Of a DNA stretch of 64,000 nucleotides, positions 62,547 to 64,000 are shown piece after piece. A model generated the notes under the pieces. That model ran no database searches, had not been told where the DNA came from, and saw nothing but the letters and a program-made list of their open reading frames with translations. Positions within the stretch are counted from its first letter, which is position 1, and every line of letters begins with the position of its first letter. The stretch is from Prevotella sp. KH2C16. Lineage in GTDB: Bacteria; Bacteroidota; Bacteroidia; Bacteroidales; Bacteroidaceae. The stretch lies in NCBI RefSeq assembly GCF_900113305.1, contig NZ_FOOW01000009.1, forward strand, positions 1-64,000, given 5' to 3'. The position numbers were made by a program, and so were the translations under genes.

Positions 62547-63043
62547 CTTTTTCGCAAATTCTCAATGGCAAGAATCAGAAGAACCGTCAGCGCCGCACTG
62601 CCTCCTATGCACTCCAGCCACAGCAACCAATTGAAGAAACTGAAAGTCTCGACAGTAAAGAAAACGAGGCAATATACCATCACGAGGATAGCTGCGTAAT
62701 AGAGAAACTTGGCAAAACCGAGGCTCTTCATCGACGGCTGCAGATCCTCGGCACTATCACGATTGAGGAACATCGTAAGTACATAGGGCTGGAGAAACCC
62801 CAAGAAGGTCATCGAAGCGGCCGCTACACCGGGAGTGTTAGAGAACATGTCGACCAGAAGTCCCATCAGGAAACTTATCAGCAGGATACCCCAGCGGGGA
62901 AAACCCCTGGGAAAAAGCAGGACCGTATACACATAAAGCAAGGGTGTGGCACAGCCGAAGAGGTGGATATGATTCAACACCAGAACCTGCGCCAGCAAGA
63001 GAATCACAAAAAGCAGAATACCTTTCAGAAAATTCAGATTCAT
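62543..63043 (-). CDS. mreD: Rod-shape protein MreD
   Basis: 166 aa with five to six membrane helices. Assigned from its fold and its place between mreC (30 bp upstream) and mrdA (4-bp overlap); the segment FPRGFPRWGILLISFLMGLLVDMFSNTPG, abbreviated here, is typical of Bacteroidota MreD. Confidence 0.92.
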   Translation of the reverse strand: MNLNFLKGILLFVILLLAQVLVLNHIHLFGCATPLLYVYTVLLFPRGFPRWGILLISFLMGLLVDMFSNTPGVAAASMTFLGFLQPYVLTMFLNRDSAEDLQPSMKSLGFAKFLYYAAILVMVYCLVFFTVETFSFFNWLLWLECIGGSAALTVLLILAIENLRKR

Positions 63044-63073
63044 CCTTTACGCTTGTTATTCCGTCTATTACGC

Positions 63074-63940
63074 CTACTTATTATCCTTAGTCCCGATAGA
63101 GTCCCGGGCGGCCTGAAGCACTCGCTGCCGCTCCAGCAAGGGGGCATTGTCGATGATCACGACATCCCGGAGGTTCCCGAAGTCGGTGGCGAGCTGCACC
63201 TTCAGACGATAGGAAAGTCCGTCAGGGGAGTTGAAGACATACTTGATCTGCCCGACCCTTATCCCGGAGGGGAACACGGAGGAGTATCCGCTCGTTACGA
63301 CATAGTCGCCCTTCCTGAACTTTGCATGCCGTGGCACATCGTCTACATAGGCCAGATGGCGATAGCCTCCGTTCCAATGCAGATAGCCGAAGTATCCCCT
63401 GTCCTGTATCATGCAGCTGATGCTCGAATGGGAGTTCAATACCGGGATGACGACGGCGTAGTGCGGAGACACCTGATAGACGATTCCTACGACGCCATTG
63501 CCGCTCACCACACCCATGTCGACCTTTACTCCGTCGGCAGAGCCCTTGTTGACGGTGATGAGATTATCCACCTTGTCGAGAGAGTTGCTCACCACCTTTG
63601 CCTGGATGAGCCGATAACTGGAAAGTTGCTGATCCAGAGGTGCATGCAGGACATTGGTGTCGCCGGTGGCAACCGCCAACTTTGCCCGCATGCCCTTCAG
63701 CTGCTGCTCAAGCGCAATGTTGCGCAGGGTCAACTCCTCGTTGGCTTCCGTCAGCGAGAAGAACGATTCCACCTGCGACTCCCACTCGTAGACCTGCCCT
63801 ACCACAGTATTGGCAGAGGAGAACCACACACTCCCCTGATAACTGTTATACTGGAATACAAGCACGAAGCTGAGTACCTCGAGCAGCACGAAAAGGAACC
63901 AGTGGCTGTGTCTGGACAGAAACTCCAGTAAGTTCCGCAT
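63074..63940 (-). CDS. mreC: Rod-shape protein MreC
   Basis: 288 aa. One N-terminal membrane helix (about 14-30), a coiled coil (about 55-90) and the periplasmic double beta-barrel: NSLDKVDNLITVNKGSADGV, GVVSGNGVVGIVYQVSP, VIPVLNSHSSISCMIQD and GDYVVTSGYSSVFPSGIRVG. It activates PBP2 in the elongasome. It starts 3 bp after the mreB stop. Confidence 0.96.
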   Translation of the reverse strand: MRNLLEFLSRHSHWFLFVLLEVLSFVLVFQYNSYQGSVWFSSANTVVGQVYEWESQVESFFSLTEANEELTLRNIALEQQLKGMRAKLAVATGDTNVLHAPLDQQLSSYRLIQAKVVSNSLDKVDNLITVNKGSADGVKVDMGVVSGNGVVGIVYQVSPHYAVVIPVLNSHSSISCMIQDRGYFGYLHWNGGYRHLAYVDDVPRHAKFRKGDYVVTSGYSSVFPSGIRVGQIKYVFNSPDGLSYRLKVQLATDFGNLRDVVIIDNAPLLERQRVLQAARDSIGTKDNK

Positions 63941-63943
63941 GCC

Positions 63944-64000
63944 TTACCGCATCAAGAAAGAGAACTTGTCTACATTCTTCAGGGCAATGCCGGCACCCTT
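63944..64000 (-). CDS. mreB: MreB, C-terminal end only
   Basis: The last 18 codons of a minus-strand gene cut by the right window edge. The residues GIALKNVDKFSFLMR fit the C-terminal helix of Bacteroidota MreB, and the order mreB-mreC-mreD-mrdA-rodA is canonical. Confidence 0.85.
   Translation of the reverse strand, partial: KGAGIALKNVDKFSFLMR

Overview
The window looks like chromosome of a Bacteroidales bacterium, most likely Prevotellaceae, with roughly half GC. Four things point there: Bacteroidota-type promoter boxes (TAnnTTTG, sometimes with a TTG about 20 bp upstream) sit in front of most transcription units; there is a SusC/SusD polysaccharide-utilisation locus (PUL); gldH follows ricT; and two secreted proteins end in a Prevotella-style sorting-like tail (Y-[DN]-L-x-G-x-K-V ... 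K-G-x-Y-I-x-N). No phage, insertion sequence or CRISPR array was seen.

Layout. 1-2.7 kb: a minus-strand membrane-stress-like operon (SPFH/SHOCT protein, small membrane protein, zinc-ribbon membrane protein cut by the window edge). 2.9-12.8 kb: minus-strand housekeeping genes (Na+/solute symporter, mfd, dolichol-phosphate-mannose-synthase-like GT2, plsC, metallophosphoesterase, dihydroorotase, DUF4369 lipoprotein). 12.9-24 kb: divergent FtsB/DivIC-like and dnaX, asnA, tRNA-Arg(CCG)-pepT, a Kef-type antiporter, a stand-alone TonB-C lipoprotein and lptD. 24-31 kb: an HD-domain protein, a PycB/OadA-like carboxyltransferase without its biotin lysine, a lipoprotein, the queuosine genes yhhQ-queF behind a clear preQ1-I riboswitch, a TlpA-like thioredoxin, a LuxR-type regulator, a Fur-family regulator and an esterase. 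32-36.7 kb: L-rhamnose catabolism (rhaD convergent to rhaB-rhaA). 37-48.4 kb: a six-gene PUL (two GH16-like paralogues, an F5/8-type-C-like protein, SusC, SusD, an arylsulfotransferase-like lipoprotein) divergent from a membrane-spanning propeller-AraC regulator that has no kinase module. 48.7-55.6 kb: a mannoside operon (GH92, GH125, MFS transporter, GH130, DUF1349). 56.4-59.2 kb: holB-like, ricT, gldH. 59.2-64 kb: the rod-shape cluster mreB-mreC-mreD-mrdA-rodA, with mreB cut by the window edge.

The most unusual signal is non-coding. Six intergenic regions (about 15.5, 21.0, 27.5, 36.8, 48.5 and 56.0 kb) carry short arrays of 17-bp, mostly palindromic units separated by 5 bp, giving an exact 22-bp period. 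Three unit sequence families occur: CAAAATCGGCGATTTTG, TTACAAGCGGCGTGTAA and CTTTTAACGGCCTTTTG. Units of different families adjoin in the same 22-bp register. Four arrays lie between convergent genes, one lies between tandem genes and one lies in a 911-bp divergent gap. I do not recognise this as a described element.

Functional links. PreQ1 sensing should co-regulate preQ1-precursor import (YhhQ) and preQ0 reduction (QueF). The rha genes turn L-rhamnose into DHAP and lactaldehyde. The mannoside operon would trim alpha-mannosides (GH92, GH125), import the product (MFS) and phosphorolyse beta-mannosides (GH130). The PUL probably handles a different polysaccharide whose identity cannot be read from the sequence.
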